The position numbers and the translations under genes are program-made. Positions 16,857 through 26,534 of a stretch of DNA of 54,201 nt are shown piece after piece; the stretch's first letter is position 1; the number at the start of each line of letters is the position of its first letter. Origin of the DNA: Bacteroidales bacterium UBA3743 (GTDB lineage: Bacteria; Bacteroidota; Bacteroidia; Bacteroidales; Paludibacteraceae). The notes beneath the pieces were generated by a model, which saw nothing but the letters and a program-made list of their open reading frames with translations, made no database searches and had not been told where the DNA came from. The stretch covers positions 1 through 54,201 of the forward strand of contig DFGT01000034.1 in assembly GCA_002371265.1 (NCBI GenBank). The letters are read 5' to 3'.

Positions 16857-18758
16857 ATGACTGACCGCAAAAATGATAACACTGTAGAAACAAGGCAAGC
16901 CTTGTCTTCAGATTCCACGCAGGACACCACATCCATGCAAATCCGCATCCGTGAGTTGGAAAAGGAAATTGCACAGCTGCATAAACAAATCAAGGAACAA
17001 CGCTATGGATTGACATGGCTCGACGTTCCCGAAGCGTTCGAAACAGAATCGGAGAACAAAATTCCTATCCTCGAAGAGGTGAAAGAGAAAGCCATCGATG
17101 CCGCAGGTAGGGACGCATTGAATGCGTCCGCCAACAACACGCCACCCCACATCATCATCGAGGGCGACAACTACCACGCCCTCACCTGCCTAAATTACAC
17201 CCATCGTGGCAAAATAGATGTCATCTATATTGATCCGCCATATAACACGGGTAACGACGGATTCACTTACAAGGACAAACGATTTCTGAAAGAATTCCCC
17301 GACGGCTCGCCCGTACCCAAGGAGCACCCTTTACGACACTCCTATTGGCTCTCCTTTATGAGCAAACGACTCGAACTCGCTAAAAATCTTTTGAGCGACA
17401 AGGGGGTGATTTTCATTTCCATTGATGATAATGAATTAAAAGATTTAATCTGCATAGGAGATAAAGTCTTCGATGAAGAAAATAGAGTGTCTATTTTACC
17501 AAGAAGGACTATCAATTCAGGGAAACATGATTCAACAACAATCACACTATCTCATGATTATATTCTCATATATGCAAAAAACGTCAACAAAATCGAATTT
17601 GTTCCTAAAGTCAAAGATTCTGAACAAATAAAAACCTTGTATAAGTTTGAAGATGAACATATTAAAGAAAGAGGACGGTTCTATATCACTCAACTCAATA
17701 AAAACTCCTTGCAATATTCAGATACAATGAACTATCCGATAACCACACCTGATGGGACAGAAATATGGCCAGGAAATGGTTTTGATGACAAAACATGGAT
17801 TTGGAGATGGGGAAAGGAGAAATTTAGATGGGGCTTAGAAAATGATTTTATTGTTTTCAAAAAGCCCTTAAAATCCAACAAATATAAAGTATACACAAAA
17901 TCATATGAATTTGTGGATAAAGATGGAAATCTTATTACTCGTAGTAACCCTAATACATCTTTAGATTTTTGTACAAATGAATACACAAATTTCAACGCGA
18001 CTCCCGAATTAGAAAGAATTATGGGAGAACGAAAAACGTTTGATTATCCTAAACCTGTCATTTTAATTCATGACATATTAAAAATAGTTTCAGGCAAAGA
18101 TCTAACCATCCTCGACTTCTTCGCTGGCTCTGGCACGACCCTTCACGCCACAATGAAGTTGAATGCCGAAGATGGTGGTCATCGCCAATGCATTTTGGTG
18201 CAGCAGCGAGAGGGAGACAACAACATCTGCGAGAACGTCACCTACGAACGCAACCGCCGCGTGATGTGCGGCTACACCAACGCCAAAGGCGAACAGGTGG
18301 AAGGTTTAGGTGGCAGACTTAAATACTACCGCACCGCCTTCGTGGGCAAACATGCCAGCCATAATGCGATTGATGCCGACCGTGTGGAACTATCACGTAA
18401 GGCTGGGTATCTTCTCGCTTTGGGCGAAAACACGCTGGAGGAAATCGCACATACCGATACGTACCAAATATTTGCGGATACTCGTAGAGATGATGTGAAC
18501 ATCGTCTCCGAATCCAACAGCCTAGCATCCTGCTATACCGCCATATATTTCACGGAGAATTATGCAAAAATGCCGGAATTTGTGGCGGAAATCGACAAAC
18601 TACGTTCGGTTAGCACGTGCAACCCACAAATCAACGTGTACATTTTCTGTTGGGGAACACCAGAGATTTTTGAAGGTGAATTCGACGACCTTCGAGGCAT
18701 CTCCCTCAAGGCAATTCCACAACCGATTCTCGATGTCTACAAATCTATAAATCAGTAA
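16857..18758 (+). CDS. mod: Type III restriction-modification methyltransferase subunit
   Basis: Start set at the ATG at 16857; a longer in-frame TTG start at 16776 would lie inside the leader hairpin. The 633-residue protein has an N-terminal coiled coil (about 27-50), catalytic motif IV DPPYNTGNDG (126-135) and, much later, the SAM-binding motif LDFFAGSGTTLHA (about 418-430). This DPPY-first order is the beta class expected of Mod, an N6-adenine methylase that also supplies sequence recognition to the Res subunit. The target-recognition region between them (about nucleotides 17430-18100) is clearly more AT-rich and uses different codons from the flanks, a sign of module exchange. The gene is followed after 3 bp by res. 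Confidence 0.95.
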   Translation: MTDRKNDNTVETRQALSSDSTQDTTSMQIRIRELEKEIAQLHKQIKEQRYGLTWLDVPEAFETESENKIPILEEVKEKAIDAAGRDALNASANNTPPHIIIEGDNYHALTCLNYTHRGKIDVIYIDPPYNTGNDGFTYKDKRFLKEFPDGSPVPKEHPLRHSYWLSFMSKRLELAKNLLSDKGVIFISIDDNELKDLICIGDKVFDEENRVSILPRRTINSGKHDSTTITLSHDYILIYAKNVNKIEFVPKVKDSEQIKTLYKFEDEHIKERGRFYITQLNKNSLQYSDTMNYPITTPDGTEIWPGNGFDDKTWIWRWGKEKFRWGLENDFIVFKKPLKSNKYKVYTKSYEFVDKDGNLITRSNPNTSLDFCTNEYTNFNATPELERIMGERKTFDYPKPVILIHDILKIVSGKDLTILDFFAGSGTTLHATMKLNAEDGGHRQCILVQQREGDNNICENVTYERNRRVMCGYTNAKGEQVEGLGGRLKYYRTAFVGKHASHNAIDADRVELSRKAGYLLALGENTLEEIAHTDTYQIFADTRRDDVNIVSESNSLASCYTAIYFTENYAKMPEFVAEIDKLRSVSTCNPQINVYIFCWGTPEIFEGEFDDLRGISLKAIPQPILDVYKSINQ

Positions 18759-18761
18759 ATC

Positions 18762-21524
18762 ATGGCTCAATATAACGCTTTTCCATTCCAACAACGTGCT
18801 ATCGATGAGATGCTCGAAAGTTTCAAAAACCTGTGGAACCACAACGATTCCACAGCAGAACTAACGCTTAAAGCTCCCACAGGTAGCGGCAAGACCTTCA
18901 TGACCACCCACTTCATCGACGCTCTCAGCCGCCAACCCGACTGGGACGAGGATGTGGCATTCGTCTGGATTACTTTTTCAGACGAACTTGCTATGCAAAG
19001 CAAAGAGAAATTTGTGGATTATTTCTTTCCCAACCTTAGTAACAAACTTCTCACCATCGCAGATTTCTCGCAAGGCAAGTTGAAGAAGAATGACATTCTC
19101 TTTCTCAATTGGCAGAAATTGGTGTCGCGCCGTGCAGCCGACCGACAGAACCGTCGTCCGGAAGAACCCGAACTGATCAAGGAGTCTGGTTTCTATTTCG
19201 AAGATGTGGCAGAGAACACGTTAGCGGAAGGTCGTCAAATCATCATGATTATAGACGAGAGTCATAAGAACGTCACCGAATCAGCCTACCGTGATGTGAT
19301 CAATCCACTCAATCCAAGGATTATCGTCAAAGTAAGTGCCACGCCAGAAAAAGAGCCCTCCATCAGTGATGTGAGAAATCACAAAGCTGGCTGGGTCGAG
19401 GTCAATATCAAAGATGTGATTGAGGAAGGACTCATCAAAAAGGAGATTGTCAGCCAGACCGAAGAGGATTTGAAACGCTATGAAGAGGAGGATTTGGACA
19501 AACTCATGCTCGACTTGGCGATCGAGAAACGTCAACAACTGATTGAAGAGTGGAAAACCTTCGGTGCGGACATCAACCCATTGATACTCATCCAACTTCC
19601 TGATGACGATAAAGATGCAGAGGCACGAGGAGTTGAAAAAAAGGAAACATTGGTGATGAGATATCTACGAGACAAAGGGTTCCAAGAAAAGGAAATAGCC
19701 GTATGGTTGAGTGGAGTGCCTAAGACTGAAGCGTTGAAGACCATTACGGACAATAAAAGTCCTGTTGCTTTCCTACTGTTTAAATATGCTGCAGGTACGG
19801 GTTGGGATTGTCCACGAGCACATATATTGGTGATGTTCAGGGAGATAAAATCCAACACATTCCGTACACAGACCTTGGGAAGAATCCGCCGTATGGCTAT
19901 TCATGACAAACGGTTGAACGAATACCCGTCTCTACAAACGGGCTATTTATATACCAACTATTCACGAAACGAAGTGGATAATATTCCAGAGACCGACCCC
20001 AATAAGCCCAAAACCATCATAGCGAAGATGCAGACAACACAACGAATGGTATTCGCTGTTTCTTCGTTGAAAGAGAAGATAAAAAAAGAACTTCAAAAAC
20101 GGTTAGTTGCCCAAAATGACGGACAAAAGGAGTCGGTGGAAAAAATAGTGTCCAAAGTTTGCGAAAGGCTCTCCTCTGTTGAGGAAAAAATGTTGAATCC
20201 ATTGGAGGAGCCTCATTTAATATTTGAACCGCAATTCGATTATGCATCTGCGACAAGTGAAAAAGAGAAAGCAGAGAAACGTGCAATAGACGAAGTGGTC
20301 AAAACTTGTGATGCCATTATAAAAGAGACCAATGAAGAAATTGAAGCAACTGTATTGAAGGAGAACCAAAATATGGCGAAAGCGGCTCTGACGGTCTCTG
20401 TAAAAAACTTCAAAGAAGAAATAAAAGGTCATAAGCCTATAAATTTCATTCTTGACCCCGCCTTGAAAACGGAGTTTATCTCACGTACAACTTACGGCGA
20501 CATCGGAAAAGCAAGCGAGTTTCAAAACGTATTCATCCAGTCGATGAACCGATGGTTCGGAATAGACGAAAATGAGATAAATCCAAACAATATTTCCAAG
20601 TTGCAAGCCAAAGGTATTGACACATCGATCAAATTAAGTCAGGACATTATGGTGAATGCACGATTCAAGAGCGTTGACCAATCATCGGAGAATGAGATTA
20701 CACAGTATGAGATATCCGCCAATGATGTGGAGAAAATCTTCACAAACTTATGCTACCAGTTGGTTACAGAGCAAGATGATGCCGAAGCAACCATAGGTAA
20801 CGCAGCCCGATCTTATCAAAAACTAAAGTCAGCGTTACGAGTGTGGTTTAAACATTATGCATTGCAGACATATTTTGAAACTGAGTTTTACAAGGTTTTC
20901 ATCAAGGACATAAACAGAAATGCAGACAGCAAATTTCGTCCAGCCATCACGCAAGCCATCAAAGACTATTATCCCGTGTTACAGAAACAACTGGAGGAAA
21001 AAAGAGAAGAAGCATTAAAAAAAGAGCCTGCCATCTTCGTTGTCTATACGGAAAAATCGTGTCCGAACGATTACGAAGCCTATCCAAACAAACTAAGTTT
21101 GGTGGATCTTTACCTTGCAAAAGAGTATAATGGGCGAAAGAACGAGACAAAGTTTATTGATTATCTGGAACAAAAAGCAGAGACAATAGAATGGTGGTTG
21201 AAAAACGGAACAGGTAAGGAGGATCTAGGATTCCGTTATATTGATAGCACGACCAATGAGATGCGTGTCTTCTATCCTGATTGGATCATCAAATTCAAAG
21301 ACAACCGCATCGGCATTTACGACACCAAAGGAGGCATCACAGCCAAATCGCAGGAGACAAAAGATAAGGCGGAATGTCTGGCGAGACATATTGAGGAACT
21401 GAATCAAAACAGCAAAAAATACAAATATGTTGGCGGTATAGTTGAAATGAGAAACGGTTTGTGGTACCTCAACTCATCATCTGAATATGTTTATGAAAAC
21501 GCAAACGATTGGGTAATTTTTTAG
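18762..21524 (+). CDS. res: Type III restriction enzyme, helicase/endonuclease subunit
   Basis: A 920-residue subunit. The superfamily-2 helicase motor has Walker A PTGSGKT (39-45), DESH (165-168) as motif II and SATP (192-195) as motif III. GTGWDCPRA and QTLGRIRRM (about 346-370) are motifs V and VI. The C-terminal nuclease domain is intact: YPDWIIKF followed by GIYDTKGG (about 836-857), the PD-(D/E)xK pattern. It forms a complex with Mod and cuts DNA after ATP-driven communication between two unmethylated sites. There are no frameshifts, so the system looks functional. The three-base gap to mod indicates translational coupling. Confidence 0.95.
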   Translation: MAQYNAFPFQQRAIDEMLESFKNLWNHNDSTAELTLKAPTGSGKTFMTTHFIDALSRQPDWDEDVAFVWITFSDELAMQSKEKFVDYFFPNLSNKLLTIADFSQGKLKKNDILFLNWQKLVSRRAADRQNRRPEEPELIKESGFYFEDVAENTLAEGRQIIMIIDESHKNVTESAYRDVINPLNPRIIVKVSATPEKEPSISDVRNHKAGWVEVNIKDVIEEGLIKKEIVSQTEEDLKRYEEEDLDKLMLDLAIEKRQQLIEEWKTFGADINPLILIQLPDDDKDAEARGVEKKETLVMRYLRDKGFQEKEIAVWLSGVPKTEALKTITDNKSPVAFLLFKYAAGTGWDCPRAHILVMFREIKSNTFRTQTLGRIRRMAIHDKRLNEYPSLQTGYLYTNYSRNEVDNIPETDPNKPKTIIAKMQTTQRMVFAVSSLKEKIKKELQKRLVAQNDGQKESVEKIVSKVCERLSSVEEKMLNPLEEPHLIFEPQFDYASATSEKEKAEKRAIDEVVKTCDAIIKETNEEIEATVLKENQNMAKAALTVSVKNFKEEIKGHKPINFILDPALKTEFISRTTYGDIGKASEFQNVFIQSMNRWFGIDENEINPNNISKLQAKGIDTSIKLSQDIMVNARFKSVDQSSENEITQYEISANDVEKIFTNLCYQLVTEQDDAEATIGNAARSYQKLKSALRVWFKHYALQTYFETEFYKVFIKDINRNADSKFRPAITQAIKDYYPVLQKQLEEKREEALKKEPAIFVVYTEKSCPNDYEAYPNKLSLVDLYLAKEYNGRKNETKFIDYLEQKAETIEWWLKNGTGKEDLGFRYIDSTTNEMRVFYPDWIIKFKDNRIGIYDTKGGITAKSQETKDKAECLARHIEELNQNSKKYKYVGGIVEMRNGLWYLNSSSEYVYENANDWVIF

Positions 21525-21546
21525 TCATCCAATATTATGAAAATTA

Positions 21547-21596
21547 ACAAAGCCGTTTCAGATACTTGGTGTTCAAGATCTGAAACGGCTTTGTTT
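21547..21596 (+). terminator. Strong terminator after res
   Basis: A perfect 17-bp stem (21547-21563 with 21578-21594, core AAGCCGTTTCAGAT) whose loop contains a further CTTG/CAAG pairing, followed by GTTTTATTT. Its length and symmetry suggest a strong stop between the R-M operon and the convergent DUF2339 gene. Confidence 0.85.
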
Positions 21597-21630
21597 TATT
21601 TCACCATTTTTCTCTCATATAATTGACAAG

Positions 21631-21691
21631 TCGCTCGTGCGCACTCGCGGATTTAGGGGAATTAAGGGCGTTCCGCCCTTAAAAAACCTCG
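21631..21691 (-). repeat. Two-hairpin dispersed element, copy C
   Basis: On the minus strand, 3' of the DUF2339 gene. Hairpin 1 is TTAAGGGCG/CGCCCTTAA around GAA (21662-21682). Hairpin 2 has outer CGC/GCG, the GA/GA pair and inner GTGC/GCAC (21632-21649). The 5' block is altered to GAGGTTTTTTAAGG. It may serve as the terminator of the DUF2339 gene. Confidence 0.65.
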
Positions 21692-21727
21692 TGAAAATCA
21701 GTCACAAACTAGGACAGAAACAAATTT

Positions 21728-24700
21728 TTATTCCGCTTCTACTTTGGAGTCCTCCTCCTTCAGTTGCTCATCATCATTCGAAATTTCTCCCGTCTTCGGC
21801 AATTCCTTCTCCTTCATCTTTTCCTTCTCCTTCGCAATCTTTTGATAGAAGAATGCCATCACCAACATCAACAGACCCAAAGATATCAAAGCTATCACTT
21901 TATATATCTGATCAAAACGAGCCATGTCGTAGAAGAACAATTTCAGAAGAGTGAAACCTAACAACACGAATCCCTCAATTCTCAGATACTTCTTATCTTT
22001 ATAAAGTCCGTAGTAGACTCCGAACAAGGACACTATTCCCAAGAAGACGCTGAACACTACACCAAACGCTTCTGGACTTCCAACCAAACAACAGAGTTTG
22101 TTCAACTCTTTTCCTCCTACGGCAACAAAGCCAAAGAATAGGAATGTGTCAAACGCTTTGGTTGTCATCTCTTCGCTCATTCCAAACATACATTTCTCCT
22201 GCTTTTTGTAGAGATATAATGTCCACGCAGAAAATAGTGTCAATACCAAAGAGAATAAATGAATAACATTGAAGTCTACCTCCTCGCCACGGATTCTTAA
22301 ATCAAACAATCCTACAAATAGTTTTGCAAACAAAATCAGACATAAACAAGTCATCGTGAATTTCTTGAAACCATTCAATTTGTATTTCAACGATACGAAT
22401 GTCCAAGTTGAAAAGTATGCCATCGCAAAACAGAATACAAATGATGTAAACAAACGTATAGCCACACGATTATCCAATGTTTGATGTTCCATCCAACTTC
22501 CTACATGATAACAATAAACATATCCGACAGCGACAAATGGCATCAACACCAACAAAGCGATGAATGGGAACCATGATATCTTGCTGGCTTCAAACTTCGG
22601 CATCTCGTTGTAGCGTCGCATCATATAAATAAGAGCGACGTCGATCACCGAACCTAACAACATAATAACCTGCTTTGTATTTGTGCTAAGTTCACCATCA
22701 TCTCCAAAAGTGCTTTCGTAGGCTGTGAACACGTCACAAAGCCAACAGAATAATCCTAAGCCGAAAACTGCCACAAATGCTTTTTTGAGTCGTGCATCGT
22801 CTCTCAAAGCAAAAATCAAAGTCAGAAGAGCAAGACCAAACAGCAATGCCGTTGTGATGACCCAAGGTGTGTGTGTCCAGATGATGAATGCCAATACTGC
22901 AACCAAATACAATTTAAGTTTAAAGTTCAAATCAAAGCGTTCGGCAACTCCATCTTTTTCCAGCTTGAACTTATTTATCATCCATATCTGACCAACAAGA
23001 GTTGCCACTAACGACAATCCAGCCACGACAGAAGTCCAAATCTCAGAAATTCTTATTCCAAAATTATTTTCAAACTTTTCAATTCTGGATTCAAAATCAT
23101 AAGACCAAGGAAGATCGTTCCATACATTTAAGAATGCGATAGAGGAAAGCGCAACCATAACATATGCTCCTCGCTCCACCAAACATATACTCTTTGTCCT
23201 GCCCAAATAGCAGAGTAGCAAAGCCTCAGCACACCATAACACTGTCATCCATGGCTGTTCGATATGCACAAAGATCGCTGTCGTCACCACAAAAATCGCC
23301 ATCACTGACAAGTATTGTGAGACTTTTGTAACTAACGAATTCTTTGTCTCTTCTGTTTCTTCCAAAGGATAACGATAATTCAACACCGCCGCACAAACAG
23401 CAAGAGCCATGCAGACAATCGTATTGATGACATATAATGCATATCCATATCCAGCCGGACAAGATTCTTCAAACCAGAATGTCATGAAATCCAGATGTTC
23501 GGCATTCGGATTTCCCCAGTCGATCAGCAAACTAATCACAGCCAAAACAAAAACAGGATACGCACTCTTCTCAAAAAACACGTTTTTGCGGACTCTGGCA
23601 AATGTGAACAATATTGTCGCCTCCAACATCCAAACCATAGTCAGCCATGGTCGTTCGATATGTACCAAGATAGCCGTCGTAACAACAAACACAGCCATCA
23701 CCTTCATACACTTATTGGCTAACTTCATCCATGAATTCTGAGTCTCTTCGTCTTCGACCATTGGATAACGGTTGTCGACCACACCTATGAAGATGCAAAG
23801 CATAATGAAGACGACGGTGTTGATGATAGACAACGCATTGCCCTGAACCGCAGCTGTCGTTGTATCCCACATCGAACGATAACTAGCGAATGCCTCAAAC
23901 AGCGGCGTCAACATTCTCAGATGTCCGCCATTCGGATTTCCCCAGTCGATAATCAAACTTATCAATGCCAAGAAGAATACCGGATACGACATTTTCTCAT
24001 AGAATGGTCGCTTTGAAATTCTTGAAACTGTGAACAATACCGTTCCTTCCAACATCCAGAACATTGTCAGCCAGTGTCCCGTCGCCCATACCATGATCGC
24101 GATAGTCACGAAACTGATGGCAAGACCTGTAATCAAACGATAAACAGATTTGTCGACCATATTCTTCTTGATAAGAATAAACGCCACAATTCCATGAATC
24201 AGGGCATTTGCAAAAGAGAACCATGCGACATACGGAGCCAATGTCTCGTTGTTGAACATCACATTGTAACCCAATCCAAAGAACATGAATGAGTTGGAAA
24301 GCAGATAAACGATGTCAAAGTTCTGGAAAATCATCTTGTGCTTCACCTTGTAAGCCAAGAATGTAACATAGAAGATGACAAAGTTGATAAACAGGAACAG
24401 CAGCAACTTCACCGCATCTGAAGTCTCTGGAAAATCAAGAGTCCTATACACAACTCCATATATAAACCACGACGAAACGTAAGCAGAGACAAACAATATT
24501 CTCCAATAACGTTTGACGGAGATAAACATCACACCAGCATTTATAATTGAGATGTAAGAGAACAGAGCCCACGGAGAACCCTCTCCCGTGCTCAACATAA
24601 ATGGAATCACATAGGCTGCCACCAAACCAATGATGGCAATCACCTCCATATCATAAGTGCATGCCTGCCAAACCGTGGCGACGGTGATGAGTGTCATCAA

Positions 24701-25705
24701 CACGAATGCCACAGGCATAGGTATCAAGCCATAGAAATCGTAGGCAAAGTAGGTCATGAAATACAATGTCGCCATCGCTCCACTCGCCAAGACAGCACTT
24801 AGTTTCTTGTATTCTTTCTTCAATTTGATTGCCACTCCCTGAAGCGCAGCTCCAAATAGAGTGCCGATGATGATACGCATTGTCGGGCTGAGCAGCTGAT
24901 GTTCGAGAGCATACTTGCCTCCAATGGCTACACCGATCAAAACGATCAAAATACCTAATTTCATGATCAGGTTCTCGCCAATAAACTTCTCCCAATCAAA
25001 ATTATCGCGTAGTTTATCAAAAATTGTCTCTTCTTGTGTTTTAGACGGTGCAGATTGACGGGATTCTGCCGACGTACTACGTTGAGCCGTCTCTGTTGCT
25101 GCCGTCTTTTGAGTATATTCTGTCTTGACAGTCTCTTGTACTGGCTCTGTCTCAACTGCCTCCTGCACTGGCTCTGTCTGAACAGTTTCCTGTACTGGTT
25201 CTGTCTCAACTGCCTCCTGCACTGGCTCTGTCTGAACTGCCTCTTGTACTGGCTCTGTCTGAACAGTTTCCTGTACTGGCTCTGTCTTGGCAGCCTCTTG
25301 TACTGGCTCTGTCTGAACCGTCTCCTGTACTGGCTCTGGCTCAACTGTCTCCTGTACTGGCTCTGGCTCAATTTGCTCTGGCTTAACGGTAGATTCAACC
25401 GAGTCAGAAACAACAGTAGATTTTTCAATTCCTGTCGAGCAAGTTTCATAAACAGGATCTGTAACTGCAGGTTCTGGTTCCGTCTCTGCCGTTGTCAAAA
25501 TTGTCAGTTCATTTCTAAGAGAGTTGACAGACTCCGACAAAAAAGACAACTGACTACTCAGATCCAACATCACAGAAGTATATTGAGTCTTAAATTCATA
25601 AAATGAAGACTCAATTTTATTCAATTGTTCTTTCAGTCCCTGTTTTTGAGACTCCAACAAATCAATCTTCTGCTGTAGTTCCAATATCTTTTGATCTTTA
25701 TTCAT
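21728..25705 (-). CDS. Large DUF2339-family membrane protein with a 9-residue repeat linker
   Basis: Start set at the ATG at 25705 (MNKDQKILELQQ); a TTG ten codons upstream is in frame but less likely. The 1325-residue protein has an N-terminal coiled coil (about 1-70), a Glu/Pro/Gln/Thr-rich linker with nine 9-residue units EPVQE(T/A)(V/A)xT at 115-195 plus one decayed unit, and then some 30 or more membrane spans. The first of these (NLIMKLGILIVLIGVAIGGKYA) is the DUF2339 hallmark. Within the membrane part a module containing WLTM-x-WMLE and YPVF-x-LA-x-ISL-x-IDWGNPN recurs near 540-595 and 682-737, with a decayed third copy near 818-868. The family function is unknown. It stands alone; copy C of the dispersed element lies just beyond its stop. 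Confidence 0.85.
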   Translation of the reverse strand: MNKDQKILELQQKIDLLESQKQGLKEQLNKIESSFYEFKTQYTSVMLDLSSQLSFLSESVNSLRNELTILTTAETEPEPAVTDPVYETCSTGIEKSTVVSDSVESTVKPEQIEPEPVQETVEPEPVQETVQTEPVQEAAKTEPVQETVQTEPVQEAVQTEPVQEAVETEPVQETVQTEPVQEAVETEPVQETVKTEYTQKTAATETAQRSTSAESRQSAPSKTQEETIFDKLRDNFDWEKFIGENLIMKLGILIVLIGVAIGGKYALEHQLLSPTMRIIIGTLFGAALQGVAIKLKKEYKKLSAVLASGAMATLYFMTYFAYDFYGLIPMPVAFVLMTLITVATVWQACTYDMEVIAIIGLVAAYVIPFMLSTGEGSPWALFSYISIINAGVMFISVKRYWRILFVSAYVSSWFIYGVVYRTLDFPETSDAVKLLLFLFINFVIFYVTFLAYKVKHKMIFQNFDIVYLLSNSFMFFGLGYNVMFNNETLAPYVAWFSFANALIHGIVAFILIKKNMVDKSVYRLITGLAISFVTIAIMVWATGHWLTMFWMLEGTVLFTVSRISKRPFYEKMSYPVFFLALISLIIDWGNPNGGHLRMLTPLFEAFASYRSMWDTTTAAVQGNALSIINTVVFIMLCIFIGVVDNRYPMVEDEETQNSWMKLANKCMKVMAVFVVTTAILVHIERPWLTMVWMLEATILFTFARVRKNVFFEKSAYPVFVLAVISLLIDWGNPNAEHLDFMTFWFEESCPAGYGYALYVINTIVCMALAVCAAVLNYRYPLEETEETKNSLVTKVSQYLSVMAIFVVTTAIFVHIEQPWMTVLWCAEALLLCYLGRTKSICLVERGAYVMVALSSIAFLNVWNDLPWSYDFESRIEKFENNFGIRISEIWTSVVAGLSLVATLVGQIWMINKFKLEKDGVAERFDLNFKLKLYLVAVLAFIIWTHTPWVITTALLFGLALLTLIFALRDDARLKKAFVAVFGLGLFCWLCDVFTAYESTFGDDGELSTNTKQVIMLLGSVIDVALIYMMRRYNEMPKFEASKISWFPFIALLVLMPFVAVGYVYCYHVGSWMEHQTLDNRVAIRLFTSFVFCFAMAYFSTWTFVSLKYKLNGFKKFTMTCLCLILFAKLFVGLFDLRIRGEEVDFNVIHLFSLVLTLFSAWTLYLYKKQEKCMFGMSEEMTTKAFDTFLFFGFVAVGGKELNKLCCLVGSPEAFGVVFSVFLGIVSLFGVYYGLYKDKKYLRIEGFVLLGFTLLKLFFYDMARFDQIYKVIALISLGLLMLVMAFFYQKIAKEKEKMKEKELPKTGEISNDDEQLKEEDSKVEAE
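25094..25363 (-). repeat. 27-bp coding tandem repeat (ten units)
   Basis: It encodes residues 115-204 of the DUF2339 protein: nine units of EPVQE(T/A)(V/A)xT and a tenth decayed one (EYTQKTAAT). The DNA units are near-identical (ACTGGCTCTGTCTGAAC on the plus strand recurs), so unit number is likely to vary by slippage or recombination without shifting the frame. Confidence 0.85.
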
Positions 25706-25763
25706 AAGCGGATTCTTTGAATTACAACCAAACAATCAAATCAAAATACGGTAGGATTTTTTC

Positions 25764-25799
25764 AAAAAAGGTCCGCAAATATAAAACATTTTGCGGACC
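25764..25799 (-). terminator. Terminator after the small lipoprotein gene
   Basis: A perfect 10-bp stem GGTCCGCAAA (25770-25779) with TTTGCGGACC (25790-25799). On the minus strand it is followed by TTTTTT (25764-25769), so it ends transcripts coming from the gene at 25845-26534. Confidence 0.85.
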
Positions 25800-25844
25800 A
25801 TTATTCATTTCAAAATTCTATAGACTATTTAGAATTATGATTAT

Positions 25845-26534
25845 TTACTTTGCCACAGCACGAACTGAGCGACCCATCCAACGACCACCCTTCTCTACAG
25901 CACGTGACTCAGAGAAAAAGTAAACAGCCATTGCGAAATCTCCAGATGTCTCTGCAGCCTCACATAATGTAGACGACCAGAAACCACCGATCATATCGTT
26001 TTTAACGACGTCGGCAGCACCTCTGACACCTGATGCAGGAAGGAAGATCGAATTACCATTCTTTCCAACAACTTTGTATCCGTTGACTCCGTTCGACTCT
26101 GTCCAGCTCCACTCACACTCGTCTACTAGCTCCTTACACTGTGCTTCAGTAGGCATCTTCCACTCATCACCCATGATAGCTGTGGCAGCATCATACTCTG
26201 TGCCAGCGATATCCACACCTATATTCTTCCATACTTTCTTAGCGGAAGAATCAGCAGCCGCTGAATCAGGAACAATGTAATATGTATAAGTAGTGTCGGA
26301 GTAAACCTCTTTGGAAGTTGTCTCTCCCCAAGCGAAATAATCACCATAATTTTCAGGAGATTCCGCACCGACGTTGCAAGACGCCCACTTAGTGCCACTT
26401 GTAAGACCTAGGTCAACAGCCTCCACTTTTGCAGGAGCCTGATTTTCTTCATTTTTCTTCTGTTCGTTGTTCACACAACCTGTTGCGGAAAGGAAAAGTC
26501 CTGCCACTGCAACAAACTTCAATATCTGTTTCAT
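25845..26534 (-). CDS. Lipoprotein with a Fibrobacter-paralogous/DUF1566-like domain
   Basis: Start set at the ATG at 26534, which places the lipobox LSATGC correctly (Cys20); an upstream ATG at 26573 would add a duplicated MKQILxF segment. The 229-residue protein has a short linker rich in Asn, Glu and Gln, followed by a domain starting VDLGLTSGTKWASCNVG and containing YFAWGETT, WKMPTEAQCKELVD and GGFWSSTL, then a C-terminal SVRAVAK. This pattern is typical of abundant Bacteroidales surface lipoproteins related to the Fibrobacter succinogenes major paralogous domain. The role is not known; adhesion or ligand binding is often suggested. It is a single-gene unit with its own terminator. Confidence 0.8.
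   Translation of the reverse strand: MKQILKFVAVAGLFLSATGCVNNEQKKNEENQAPAKVEAVDLGLTSGTKWASCNVGAESPENYGDYFAWGETTSKEVYSDTTYTYYIVPDSAAADSSAKKVWKNIGVDIAGTEYDAATAIMGDEWKMPTEAQCKELVDECEWSWTESNGVNGYKVVGKNGNSIFLPASGVRGAADVVKNDMIGGFWSSTLCEAAETSGDFAMAVYFFSESRAVEKGGRWMGRSVRAVAK

Noticed and set aside
16667..16858. Miniature transposable element with terminal inverted repeats
   Set aside because: Not excluded, but no target-site duplication was found around 16667-16795, and the extra arm copy at the start codon plus the antiterminator complementarity fit regulation better.
25034..25606. Plus-strand frame rich in Leu, Cys and Trp
   Set aside because: It is the reverse reading of the 27-bp repeats in the DUF2339 gene.
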